This document shows positions 1-5,431 of a DNA stretch of 5,431 nt, piece after piece. Below the pieces are notes generated by a model. The model was not told the DNA's origin. It ran no database searches and saw only the letters and a list, made by a program, of their open reading frames with translations. The position numbers and the translations under genes were made by a program. Origin of the DNA: an archaeon. GTDB taxonomy: Archaea > Hydrothermarchaeota > Hydrothermarchaeia > JALTZZ01 > JALUTC01. The first letter of the stretch is position 1. Each line of letters opens with the position of its first letter. Location of the stretch: contig JALUTC010000075.1 of assembly GCA_027058345.1 (NCBI GenBank), positions 1 to 5,431 of the forward strand, read 5' to 3'.

Positions 1-116
1 TCCCCAAAAATCGTCCTAATTCTAATCTCGTTGGATGCAACAACACAAGTTTCAGAAAAGGATAGTAAAAATGAGTTAATGAATAATATTAGTAAAAGGG
101 CAAGATATTCAAACAT
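1..116 (-). CDS. N-terminal fragment of a DUF21/CNNM-like (CorC/TlyC-type) membrane protein
   Basis: An ORF opens with ATG at 116-114, directly after the rps8e stop codon (119-117), and stays open for 38 codons to the left edge, so only its N-terminus is visible. It begins MFEYLALLLILFIN, a strongly hydrophobic segment covering about residues 4-20, followed by SFSETCVVASNEIRIRTIF. The pattern hydrophobic helix, then S-F-S-E-T, then small residues, then N-x-I-R-I-R matches by memory the start of the DUF21 (CNNM transmembrane) domain, where a G/S-S-E-T/I-A motif precedes an R-x-R-x-L stretch. Family members carry a membrane DUF21 domain, usually followed by CBS domains, and are linked to Mg2+ or other cation efflux. 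The zero-base spacing suggests co-transcription with rps8e, although no clear Shine-Dalgarno sequence is present (only a weak GAAGAG upstream). The membrane character is clear; the family call rests on about 20 residues and is moderate. Confidence 0.55.
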   Translation of the reverse strand, partial: MFEYLALLLILFINSFLLSFSETCVVASNEIRIRTIFG

Positions 117-506
117 TTATTCTTTTTTCTCTTCGATCAATACCGCATTAACAACACCATCCTGACCAGGTCTCGAAGTTACAACTGCTTTTCCTATCTC
201 TGTCATTATTATCGTTCCTTTTGTTATTATACCTCTCTTAGACCACTCCCTATTTGAAGGATTTTCGACAACACTCAATATCTTTACCTTTTTCGTAACA
301 TTATTCTTCTTATCTGTTACATTTGCATACATTACTTGAACAGCTCTAACCTTTCTTCCACCACCCTTTGTTCTTATTATCTTCCTCTTCTCTTCGCCAA
401 TCCTTGTCTCTGTTGGCTCTCTGTGAAGTTCATACTTCCTTCTTTTTCTATGAGGCTTTCTCCTACCACCTGTAATCTTTCTCTTAATTCCAGGCCATAT
501 AGCCAT
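117..506 (-). CDS. rps8e: Small-subunit ribosomal protein S8e
   Basis: This encodes the 129-residue 30S ribosomal protein S8e, a structural component of the small subunit found only in archaea and eukaryotes. The length fits archaeal members (about 125-130 residues). Visible hallmarks are the basic N-terminal ITGGRRKPHRKRRKYEL segment (residues 11-27), RTKGG (45-49), and the C-terminal VVTSRPGQDGVVNAVL block (108-123), which is the family's most conserved stretch. The ATG at 506-504 gives the expected MAIW-type N-terminus and no earlier start is needed. The N-terminus before ITGG seems one residue shorter than the usual form and has P where Q is common (MAIWPG), judged from memory. The gene is divergent from the aminotransferase across a 30-bp gap and is followed without a gap by a membrane-protein gene. 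The lack of a Shine-Dalgarno sequence and a TTTAAAATA box centred about 26 bases upstream suggest a leaderless transcript. Confidence 0.97.
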   Translation of the reverse strand: MAIWPGIKRKITGGRRKPHRKRRKYELHREPTETRIGEEKRKIIRTKGGGRKVRAVQVMYANVTDKKNNVTKKVKILSVVENPSNREWSKRGIITKGTIIMTEIGKAVVTSRPGQDGVVNAVLIEEKKE

Positions 507-536
507 AAAGAAAATTTAAAATTTTTTTATTTTAAA
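507..536. promoter_or_regulatory. Divergent promoter region between rps8e and the aminotransferase gene
   Basis: This 30-bp gap is almost wholly A and T and must serve both divergent genes, at least in part. Read on the minus strand, TTTAAAATA (536-528) is centred about 26 bases before the rps8e ATG, the expected distance for an archaeal TATA box driving a leaderless mRNA. On the plus strand, AATTTAAAAT (513-522) lies about 15-24 bases before the ATG at 537, slightly too close. A CATATAG at 497-503, inside rps8e, is an alternative box that would give an 11-base leader. Neither start has a purine-rich ribosome-binding site. In such AT-rich DNA TATA-like matches arise easily, so the plus-strand choice is open. 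Confidence 0.45.
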
Positions 537-1718
537 ATGATCGAAGTAATTATAGAGAGGGAAAGGAAATACATTGCAAACACGTATAAAAGGTTTAACG
601 TTGCATTTATAAAAGGAGAAGGTGTTTTCTTATACGATATAAATGGAAAAAGATATTTGGACTTCTTATCTGGGATAGCTACGGTAAATTTAGGACATTC
701 GAACGAGTACATAATAAATAAGGTATGTGATCAAATAAAAAAGATTGTCCATACATCAAACCTGTTCTATATAATACCTCAGATAGAATTGGCAGAAATT
801 TTATACAAAATATCAAACGGATACAAAAGTTTCTTCTGTAATAGTGGTGCAGAAGCTGTTGAATCTGCAATAAAACTTGCAAGAAAGGCAACTAAAAAGA
901 GAGAGATAATCTCTGCATATAACTCATTTCACGGAAGAACTTTGGGAGCATTATCTGCTACGGGTCAAGAAAAGTATAAAAAGCCATTCGAACCATTAGT
1001 TCCAGGATTTAAACATGTAATGTTTAACGATGTGGACGATTTAAGAAGGAAAATTTCAAAAGATACGGCTGCAGTAATTTTAGAACCAATTCAAGGAGAG
1101 GGTGGTGTAATTGTTCCTGATTATGATTATTTAAGAGAGGTTAAGGAAATATGCGAAGAATATAATGCACTTCTAATTCTCGATGAAGTACAAACAGGCA
1201 TGGGAAGATTGGGAGAATTTTTTGCATACATGTATTACAAGGTTGAGCCAGATATTTTTTGTCTAGCAAAGGCTTTAGCAAATGGATTTCCAATAGGAGC
1301 AATGCTGGCAAAACCTGAAATTATGGATAAATTTGAACCTGGAGATCATGCATCAACTTTTGGAGGAAACTTTTTATCATGTGTAGCTGCCAAAGCAACA
1401 ATCGAATATATTATTAAAAACAATGTTTTAGATAATGTGAAAAGAATTAGCAAATATTTATTCAAAAAGCTGGAAGAAATTAAAGGTTACGAAATAGTAA
1501 AGGAGATTAGAGGTGTAGGATTAATGATTGGGATAGAATTGAAGAGAAATATTTGCAGAAAAGTTGCCGAAAGATGTTTGGAAAAAGGTCTCGTTGTAGG
1601 AATTTCGCACGAAAATGTTTTAAGATTGTTACCACCATTAATAATTAAGGAGGAACATGTTGACCATGCAATAAATATTCTGAAAGAAGTTCTTGAAGAA
1701 TTTTCAGACAAAGTATAA
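537..1718 (+). CDS. argD: Class III PLP aminotransferase, acetylornithine/LysW-aminoadipate semialdehyde (ArgD/LysJ) type
   Basis: A 393-residue fold-type I PLP aminotransferase, probably acting in arginine synthesis (N-acetylornithine with 2-oxoglutarate) and/or in the LysW-dependent lysine or ornithine pathway. Visible motifs are SGAEAVE (residues 103-109, cofactor phosphate contact), FHGRT (131-135, aromatic stacking on PLP), EPIQGEGG (183-190), LDEVQTGMGR (215-224, with D216 pairing the pyridine nitrogen), the Schiff-base lysine K245 in LAKALANGFPIGA, and HASTFGGN (271-278). The C-terminal RLLPPLIIKEEH is typical of ArgD/LysJ. I chose the ATG at 537 because MIEVIIERERKYIANTY matches the family N-terminus and length; the frame stays open back to an ATG at 336, but that extension lies antisense to rps8e. 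No argB, argC or lysW is nearby, so the substrate is not settled by context; another class III omega-aminotransferase is a less likely alternative. The 3' end overlaps dtdA by 15 bp. Confidence 0.88.
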   Translation: MIEVIIERERKYIANTYKRFNVAFIKGEGVFLYDINGKRYLDFLSGIATVNLGHSNEYIINKVCDQIKKIVHTSNLFYIIPQIELAEILYKISNGYKSFFCNSGAEAVESAIKLARKATKKREIISAYNSFHGRTLGALSATGQEKYKKPFEPLVPGFKHVMFNDVDDLRRKISKDTAAVILEPIQGEGGVIVPDYDYLREVKEICEEYNALLILDEVQTGMGRLGEFFAYMYYKVEPDIFCLAKALANGFPIGAMLAKPEIMDKFEPGDHASTFGGNFLSCVAAKATIEYIIKNNVLDNVKRISKYLFKKLEEIKGYEIVKEIRGVGLMIGIELKRNICRKVAERCLEKGLVVGISHENVLRLLPPLIIKEEHVDHAINILKEVLEEFSDKV

Positions 1719-2456
1719 TTCGAGATCTAAATCTCTTGACATCTTCTTAAGCATATCCTTATACTTTCCTTTAACTTTTTTATCTGCAAGAATAATATTT
1801 GCATTGGACTTTTCCAAAGCATTTTTTACAATTTCTTCGTTAATATTTTCAAGATAATATTTAGGTAGGAAGTGTCCTATCGCAAATTCTGTATCGAGTT
1901 GAATCTTTGTAAACTTTTCCGAATAGTGATTACTACCAATCGCTATCGCATTTCTATAATTCTTTGGTTTCTTTTTTAACACTCTTAAAGCCGCCTCTGA
2001 AATGACTTTTACAGCAGATTCATCTCTCCATGCACTCTCATCGCTACCTATTTCTACGAAAAATATTGGAACATTGACTATTGGTCCGTGGTGTGTTCCT
2101 TCAATAGATATTTTATAATTGCAACCAAGTTCGTAAGCAACGTTATATATTTCATTCAAGAATAACTTCATATAACTTGGACAGCATTTTGACAAGAGAT
2201 TTTTCGATACATCACCAGTTGCATGAACCGTGAAACATTTTTCACCACTTTTACTTGCATGTCTATACAATATTGCGACGAAATCTATATCATTTCCCAC
2301 ACTTTCAAACTCTTCCGTTAATTTTTTATTCGAAAGAATTATAAATGAATCTTCACTTATCCTTTCAATTCTATTTTTCAACCCAAGCTTTTCCTTCAAA
2401 TATTTATAAATGTTGTAACTTGCAATATCTTTTTCAGAAGTTAAAAGAATCTTCAT
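1704..2456 (-). CDS. dtdA: D-aminoacyl-tRNA deacylase, archaeal DtdA (GEK1-like) type
   Basis: A 250-residue cytosolic enzyme that hydrolyses D-amino acids off mischarged tRNA (for example D-Tyr-tRNA), recycling the tRNA and protecting translation. It belongs to the archaeal/plant DtdA family, not the bacterial Dtd fold. The family's conserved blocks occur in order: RHASKSGEKCFTVHATGD (residues 65-82), EGTHHGP (119-125), FVEIGSDESAW (133-143), IGSNHYSEKFT (173-183; GSNHY where GG(G/N)HY is more usual) and FAIGHFLPKY (191-200). The many histidines fit a metal-dependent site. The ATG at 2456 gives MKILLTSEKD, the expected N-terminus; an ATG at 2474 would add six residues (MSHIFF) and overlap the divergent kinase gene. 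A CTATAAATT box (2499-2491, minus strand) would place the transcript start near 2469, downstream of that earlier ATG, which also favours 2456. The gene is convergent with the aminotransferase gene and overlaps its end by 15 bp. Confidence 0.93.
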   Translation of the reverse strand: MKILLTSEKDIASYNIYKYLKEKLGLKNRIERISEDSFIILSNKKLTEEFESVGNDIDFVAILYRHASKSGEKCFTVHATGDVSKNLLSKCCPSYMKLFLNEIYNVAYELGCNYKISIEGTHHGPIVNVPIFFVEIGSDESAWRDESAVKVISEAALRVLKKKPKNYRNAIAIGSNHYSEKFTKIQLDTEFAIGHFLPKYYLENINEEIVKNALEKSNANIILADKKVKGKYKDMLKKMSRDLDLELYFV

Positions 2457-2465
2457 AAAAAATAT

Positions 2466-4058
2466 ATGGGACATTACAAAGAAATTTGTAAATTTATAGT
2501 TGAAAATATATTCGAAACAAATATAAGCAGGGTTTTAAACAACTTCGTAAAATTTTTCAAAGAATTACTCAAATGTGAAATGGTAAATATTATAATTAAA
2601 AGAGAGAATACATTCCTATATATTTATAAGGAGTTTGATATCCCAGATAAATTATTACAAGGAGAATTTGAAACTAAAGAAATAAAGGATAAGAATGTCT
2701 TAATTTATAAATATATTGAAAAGGATACAAATTTCGAAATAATTCTCATGCTTTCAAATTACAAATATTATAATTTAGAATATATAAGGATATTGTCCAA
2801 GGCTCTCCTTCAAGTATATAAAAAGAATTACATACATGTTAAAGATTTGGAGGAGCTCGAATCTCATATAAGTTATACAACAGATGTTCTTGTAAATTTG
2901 AGAAAAAGTATTTATAAATTGCTCAAGTTTGCACAAGATGTTATAAATGGCATAATCTATAAAAAAGAACCAACCAGTTATCTCCCGGTAGATAGAATAA
3001 TGTTCTTAAAGGAAATATTTAAGGAAATTGTGTATGTATACATATATGTTAAGACAGAATTTGGAAAAAATATATTACATTACGATTTTTCAGAAGGAGC
3101 TTATAAAGGGGAAGATGTAATGCTCAACGAACTTATAGAGAAGTGTAGCATTGAGAATAGAATTGTATATAAAAAGGATGTCGGATATGTTAAAGAAATA
3201 TTAATTTATAAGAGAACATTCAATAAGAATAATTTTATATCTCTCCTACTTGGATTTGAAAAAGAATTAAAGGAAAAGGAAGTTATAAATTTGTTGGTAA
3301 GCTTCTTCGCAATATTATTCGAGTTAGAAATGGTTTATAGAAAGTATTTGAATGATTTGAACAAAATAAACGAGCTTAAAACATTTTTAATAAATAATAT
3401 TGCTCATGAAATGCTTACACCAGTAACAATAACAAAAGATTTGTTGAGAATATCATTGGAAGAAAAAGACTTGAATAGAAAAAACCTTTTAATAGAAAGG
3501 GCTTACAACTCAGTTATAAGGCTTAAGAATATAATAGAGAAGGTTGTAAAGTTTGTTGAAATATTTAGAGGAAGAGATATCTTCGAATTCGAACAAATAA
3601 ATATAAACGATATTATATTAATTGTTCTTAAAGAGTATGAGGCAATAATTAGAGAAAAGAGATTGATCGTTAATCTTAACTTAGAGAAAATTCCCGACAT
3701 ATTAGGAAATTATTCAATGTTGAAAATTGCTATAAGAGAGTTGATAGACAATGCTATAAAATTTAATAAAGTGGGAGGTAAGATAGAGATAAGTACATCT
3801 GAAAAGGATGATAGCATCTTTATTAAAATATCCGATACTGGAGTAGGAATTGAAAGAAATAAAATCGACAAATTATTCGATTTGTTTTCTCACATGGAAA
3901 GGTATGAAACTAAAAAATTCCCAGGAATAGGAATTGGATTAGTTTTGGTTAAAACTATAATCGAATATCATAATGGAGAGATATTGATAAAATCTGAACC
4001 TGGAAAAGGTACGGATGTTATAGTTGAGTTGCCAAAGAAAATAAAATTTGAAATGTAA
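2466..4058 (+). CDS. Soluble sensor histidine kinase with an N-terminal, possibly GAF-like, sensory half
   Basis: A 530-residue two-component sensor kinase. The catalytic core is complete: an H-box NIAHEMLTPV with phospho-acceptor H314 in a DHp helix pair (about 303-369), then an HATPase domain (about 376-524) with N-box ELIDNAIKFN (425-434), G1 box SDTGVGI (456-462), F-box-like KLFDLFSHME (469-478) and G2 box PGIGIGLVLVK (486-496). The H-box is HEMLTP, not the common HELRTP; E315 and T318, the positions linked to kinase and phosphatase activity, are kept. Residues 1-300 hold no transmembrane segment or signal peptide, so the protein should be cytoplasmic. That part looks like one or two divergent alpha/beta sensory domains (about 10-120 and 135-290), plausibly GAF, but no ligand or cofactor motif is recognisable. 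A helical linker (about 284-312) joins it to the DHp. No receiver domain or response regulator is present in the window. Its start is 9 bp from that of dtdA, and its sampled lines have lower G+C than the neighbours. Confidence 0.93.
   Translation: MGHYKEICKFIVENIFETNISRVLNNFVKFFKELLKCEMVNIIIKRENTFLYIYKEFDIPDKLLQGEFETKEIKDKNVLIYKYIEKDTNFEIILMLSNYKYYNLEYIRILSKALLQVYKKNYIHVKDLEELESHISYTTDVLVNLRKSIYKLLKFAQDVINGIIYKKEPTSYLPVDRIMFLKEIFKEIVYVYIYVKTEFGKNILHYDFSEGAYKGEDVMLNELIEKCSIENRIVYKKDVGYVKEILIYKRTFNKNNFISLLLGFEKELKEKEVINLLVSFFAILFELEMVYRKYLNDLNKINELKTFLINNIAHEMLTPVTITKDLLRISLEEKDLNRKNLLIERAYNSVIRLKNIIEKVVKFVEIFRGRDIFEFEQININDIILIVLKEYEAIIREKRLIVNLNLEKIPDILGNYSMLKIAIRELIDNAIKFNKVGGKIEISTSEKDDSIFIKISDTGVGIERNKIDKLFDLFSHMERYETKKFPGIGIGLVLVKTIIEYHNGEILIKSEPGKGTDVIVELPKKIKFEM
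2491..2499 (-). promoter_or_regulatory. Possible TATA box for dtdA
   Basis: The minus strand reads CTATAAATT here, centred about 39 bases before the dtdA ATG at 2456. With the usual archaeal spacing of about 26 bases it would start transcription near 2469 and leave a short leader of about 13 bases. It lies inside the 5' coding part of the divergent kinase gene. The match is reasonable, but the surrounding DNA is so AT-rich that chance is a real explanation, and no BRE element stands out. Confidence 0.3.
4034..4046 (-). terminator. Possible T-rich terminator for the trpB-eamA transcript
   Basis: Read on the minus strand this stretch is TTTTATTTTCTTT and begins about 17 bases past the eamA stop codon. 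Archaeal RNA polymerase can terminate at such T-rich tracts without a hairpin. It lies antisense to the last codons of the kinase gene, as it must because the two genes end only 4 bp apart. The DNA is AT-rich throughout, so the position counts for more than the composition, and the call is weak. Confidence 0.25.
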
Positions 4059-4062
4059 CTAC

Positions 4063-4488
4063 CTAACCCTTACCAGTTAATATTAAATACGTACCTAAAA
4101 TTATAAATAATATACCTATTAATAATCTTGGAGTAACATTCTCTCCAAGAAATATTATCGAAAATATTGCGGCGAAAAATGGATACAAAGAAGTTAAAGG
4201 AATAACTCTTGATACTGGTGCAAATTTCATTGCAAAGTAATATATTATCCCTGCTAAACCTCCTGCCAATAAACCAGCAGTGAATAAATATAATGCCGAT
4301 ACCTTATCTATCTGTACCTGTTTCATCTTTAACATATATAGAAAAATCATGAACATAAATACAAACGATCCCATGCTTCTAACAAAATTTCCTACGAATG
4401 GATGTACGTTTAATATTCCAAGCTTGTCCAATATAGGTACAAATCCCCAAATCATTGCTACAATAATTGCCAATATCTCCCCTTTCAT
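4063..4488 (-). CDS. Half-size EamA/DMT-family membrane transporter
   Basis: A 141-residue integral membrane protein of the drug/metabolite transporter superfamily with a single EamA domain. The N-terminal AIIVAMIWGFVPILDKLG (residues 7-24) and the C-terminal TSLYPFFAAIFSIIFLGE (99-116) followed by PRLLIGILFIILGTYLIL are typical EamA signatures. About five hydrophobic segments can be drawn (4-21, 31-53, 63-86, 92-113, 119-138). Standard EamA exporters have two such repeats and about 300 residues, so this protein presumably works as a dimer in the manner of small multidrug transporters. There is no sign of truncation: it has a proper start, a stop and a complete repeat. Its ATG overlaps the trpB TGA in ATGA, and an AGGTG Shine-Dalgarno sits 7 bases upstream, so translation is probably coupled to trpB. 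The substrate is unknown; an aromatic amino acid or related metabolite is a guess from context only. Confidence 0.85.
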   Translation of the reverse strand: MKGEILAIIVAMIWGFVPILDKLGILNVHPFVGNFVRSMGSFVFMFMIFLYMLKMKQVQIDKVSALYLFTAGLLAGGLAGIIYYFAMKFAPVSRVIPLTSLYPFFAAIFSIIFLGENVTPRLLIGILFIILGTYLILTGKG

Positions 4489-5431
4489 ATCAAAACACCT
4501 TTTATCTTAGCTACCAATTGCACATCCTTGTCTCCACGTCCAGATAGGTTTATTATTATAATATCGTTCCTATCAAATTTATCGTAATTTTTTAACAACC
4601 AAGCAATCGCATGTGCTGATTCTAATGCAGGAATTATCCCTTCCTTTTTTGATAAATATTCAAACGCATATAAAGCTTCCTCATCCGTTACATAATAATA
4701 TTTTGCTCTACCAATTTCTCTAAGCAATGCATGTTCTGGGCCAACGGCAGGATAATCTAATCCTGCTGCTATTGAATGCGTATCCTTTATCTGCCCATAT
4801 TCATCCTGTAAAACATATGTATATGTTCCATGAAGAACTCCTTCTCTACCTGCAGCAAATCTCGCAGCATGCTCACCAGTTTCTATACCTTTTCCACCTG
4901 CTTCAACTCCTATCAATTCGACGCTACTATCATCTAAAAATGGATAGAATATTCCTATCGCATTACTTCCTCCACCTACGCATGCGATTATTGCATCTGG
5001 CAATCTACCTTCAAATTTTAATATCTGTTCCTTTGTTTCTCTACCTATTATGCTTTGAAAGTCTCTTATCATCATTGGATATGGATGTGGTCCTAAAACA
5101 GAGCCAAGTAGATAGTGAGTCGTTTTAAGATTTGTTATCCAATCCCTTATTGCTTCGTTTATTGCATCCTTTAGTGTTTGACTACCAGAATATACCTTTG
5201 AAACCTTTGCTCCTAATAATTCCATTCTAAACACGTTCAGTTTTTGCCTCTCATAATCTTTTGCACCCATATAAATTTGGCACTCCATTCCAAATAATGC
5301 TGCTGCTGTTGCAGTTGCAACGCCATGCTGTCCAGCACCAGTTTCTGCGACTATTCTTCTTTTTCCCATTTTCTTCGCAAGCAATGCCTGACCGATTGTA
5401 TTATTAAGCTTATGGGCACCTGTATGTAATA
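4485..5431 (-). CDS. trpB: Tryptophan synthase beta chain (N-terminus beyond the right edge)
   Basis: The PLP enzyme that joins indole to serine to make L-tryptophan, normally as an alpha2-beta2 complex with TrpA. The frame is open to the right edge, so the gene is cut; 314 residues and the stop are present, and about 80 are missing by comparison with bacterial TrpB. The ORF does not begin at the TTG near 5384: upstream codons read LHTGAHKLNNTIGQA, which includes the Schiff-base lysine (codon 5411-5409). Other landmarks, counted from the first complete codon, are AETGAGQHG (28-36, with the catalytic Glu at 29), GPHPYP (113-118), the phosphate-binding GGGSNAIG (152-159), GIETGEH (181-187) and the C-terminal LSGRGDKD (295-302). 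The sequence is of the canonical TrpB1 type. No trpA follows; the next gene is a coupled EamA transporter. Other trp genes could lie beyond the right edge. Confidence 0.97.
   Translation of the reverse strand, partial: LHTGAHKLNNTIGQALLAKKMGKRRIVAETGAGQHGVATATAAALFGMECQIYMGAKDYERQKLNVFRMELLGAKVSKVYSGSQTLKDAINEAIRDWITNLKTTHYLLGSVLGPHPYPMMIRDFQSIIGRETKEQILKFEGRLPDAIIACVGGGSNAIGIFYPFLDDSSVELIGVEAGGKGIETGEHAARFAAGREGVLHGTYTYVLQDEYGQIKDTHSIAAGLDYPAVGPEHALLREIGRAKYYYVTDEEALYAFEYLSKKEGIIPALESAHAIAWLLKNYDKFDRNDIIIINLSGRGDKDVQLVAKIKGVLI
4496..4503 (-). promoter_or_regulatory. Shine-Dalgarno sequence of the eamA gene
   Basis: The minus strand reads AAAAGGTG here, ending 7 bases before the eamA ATG at 4488 and lying within the last trpB codons. 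AGGTG pairs with the usual archaeal 16S 3' end. It is the clearest ribosome-binding site in the window; the first genes of transcripts here (rps8e, the aminotransferase, dtdA, the kinase) show none. That contrast fits the common archaeal pattern of leaderless first genes and Shine-Dalgarno-led internal genes, and supports eamA being translated from the trpB message. Confidence 0.6.

Noticed and set aside
1..65. Plus-strand open frame ending in TAG at 63, possibly the tail of another gene
   Set aside because: It has no recognisable content, and the opposite strand has a continuous membrane-protein frame that begins exactly after rps8e.
527..891. Two minus-strand ORFs (527-712 and 679-891) opposite the aminotransferase
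   Set aside because: Both lie antisense to well-conserved codons of a gene whose motifs are intact, and their products have no recognisable features.
1487..1711. Minus-strand ORF antisense to the end of the aminotransferase gene
   Set aside because: It is a shadow frame: the plus strand carries the conserved C-terminal RLLPPLII region.
1722..1735. Inverted repeat GAGAT-CTAA-ATCTC just after the aminotransferase stop, with a T-run at 1776-1781
   Set aside because: The stem is only 5 bp, lies within dtdA coding sequence, and is not directly followed by a T-tract; chance is likely in AT-rich DNA.
3503..3700. Minus-strand hydrophobic ORF inside the kinase gene
   Set aside because: It is antisense to the DHp and early HATPase codons; the hydrophobicity comes from complementing Lys/Glu-rich codons.
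4280..5128. Plus-strand ORFs at 4280-4510 and 4727-5128
   Set aside because: They are opposite eamA and trpB respectively, both clearly coding on the minus strand, and their translations are low-complexity.

Overview
The window looks like part of an archaeal chromosome, AT-rich and very tightly packed. The archaeal assignment rests on two genes: ribosomal protein S8e (archaea and eukaryotes only) and a DtdA-type D-aminoacyl-tRNA deacylase (the archaeal/plant family). The low G+C, the many AGA/AGG and ATA codons and the short gaps would fit a thermophile, but I cannot name a genus. A histidine kinase with a normal kinase core argues against those archaeal lineages that lack two-component systems; this is an inference.

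Layout, left to right. (1) Minus strand, 506 to 1: rps8e, followed with no gap by the first 38 codons of a membrane protein that resembles the DUF21/CNNM (CorC/TlyC-like) family and runs off the left edge. (2) Plus strand, 537-1718: a class III PLP aminotransferase of the ArgD/LysJ type. A 30-bp A/T-only gap separates it from rps8e. (3) Minus strand, 2456-1704: dtdA, whose 3' end overlaps the aminotransferase by 15 bp. (4) Plus strand, 2466-4058: a soluble 530-residue sensor histidine kinase that starts 9 bp from the dtdA start. (5) Minus strand, 5431 to 4063: the C-terminal four fifths of trpB (tryptophan synthase beta chain, cut by the right edge), then a half-size EamA/DMT membrane protein overlapping trpB by 4 bp (ATGA). 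The EamA gene and the kinase gene end 4 bp apart.

The genes do not form one pathway. They cover translation (S8e, DtdA), amino-acid biosynthesis (ArgD/LysJ, TrpB), membrane transport (EamA, DUF21) and signalling (the kinase). Strand changes at almost every gene, so only two likely co-transcribed pairs are visible: rps8e with the DUF21-like gene, and trpB with eamA. No stretch over 300 bases lacks a gene, and I see no RNA gene, mobile element, CRISPR array or long repeat. The two points most worth following up are the orphan kinase with an unassigned sensory half and the translationally coupled trpB-eamA pair. I do not see convincing evidence of a wholly new system.
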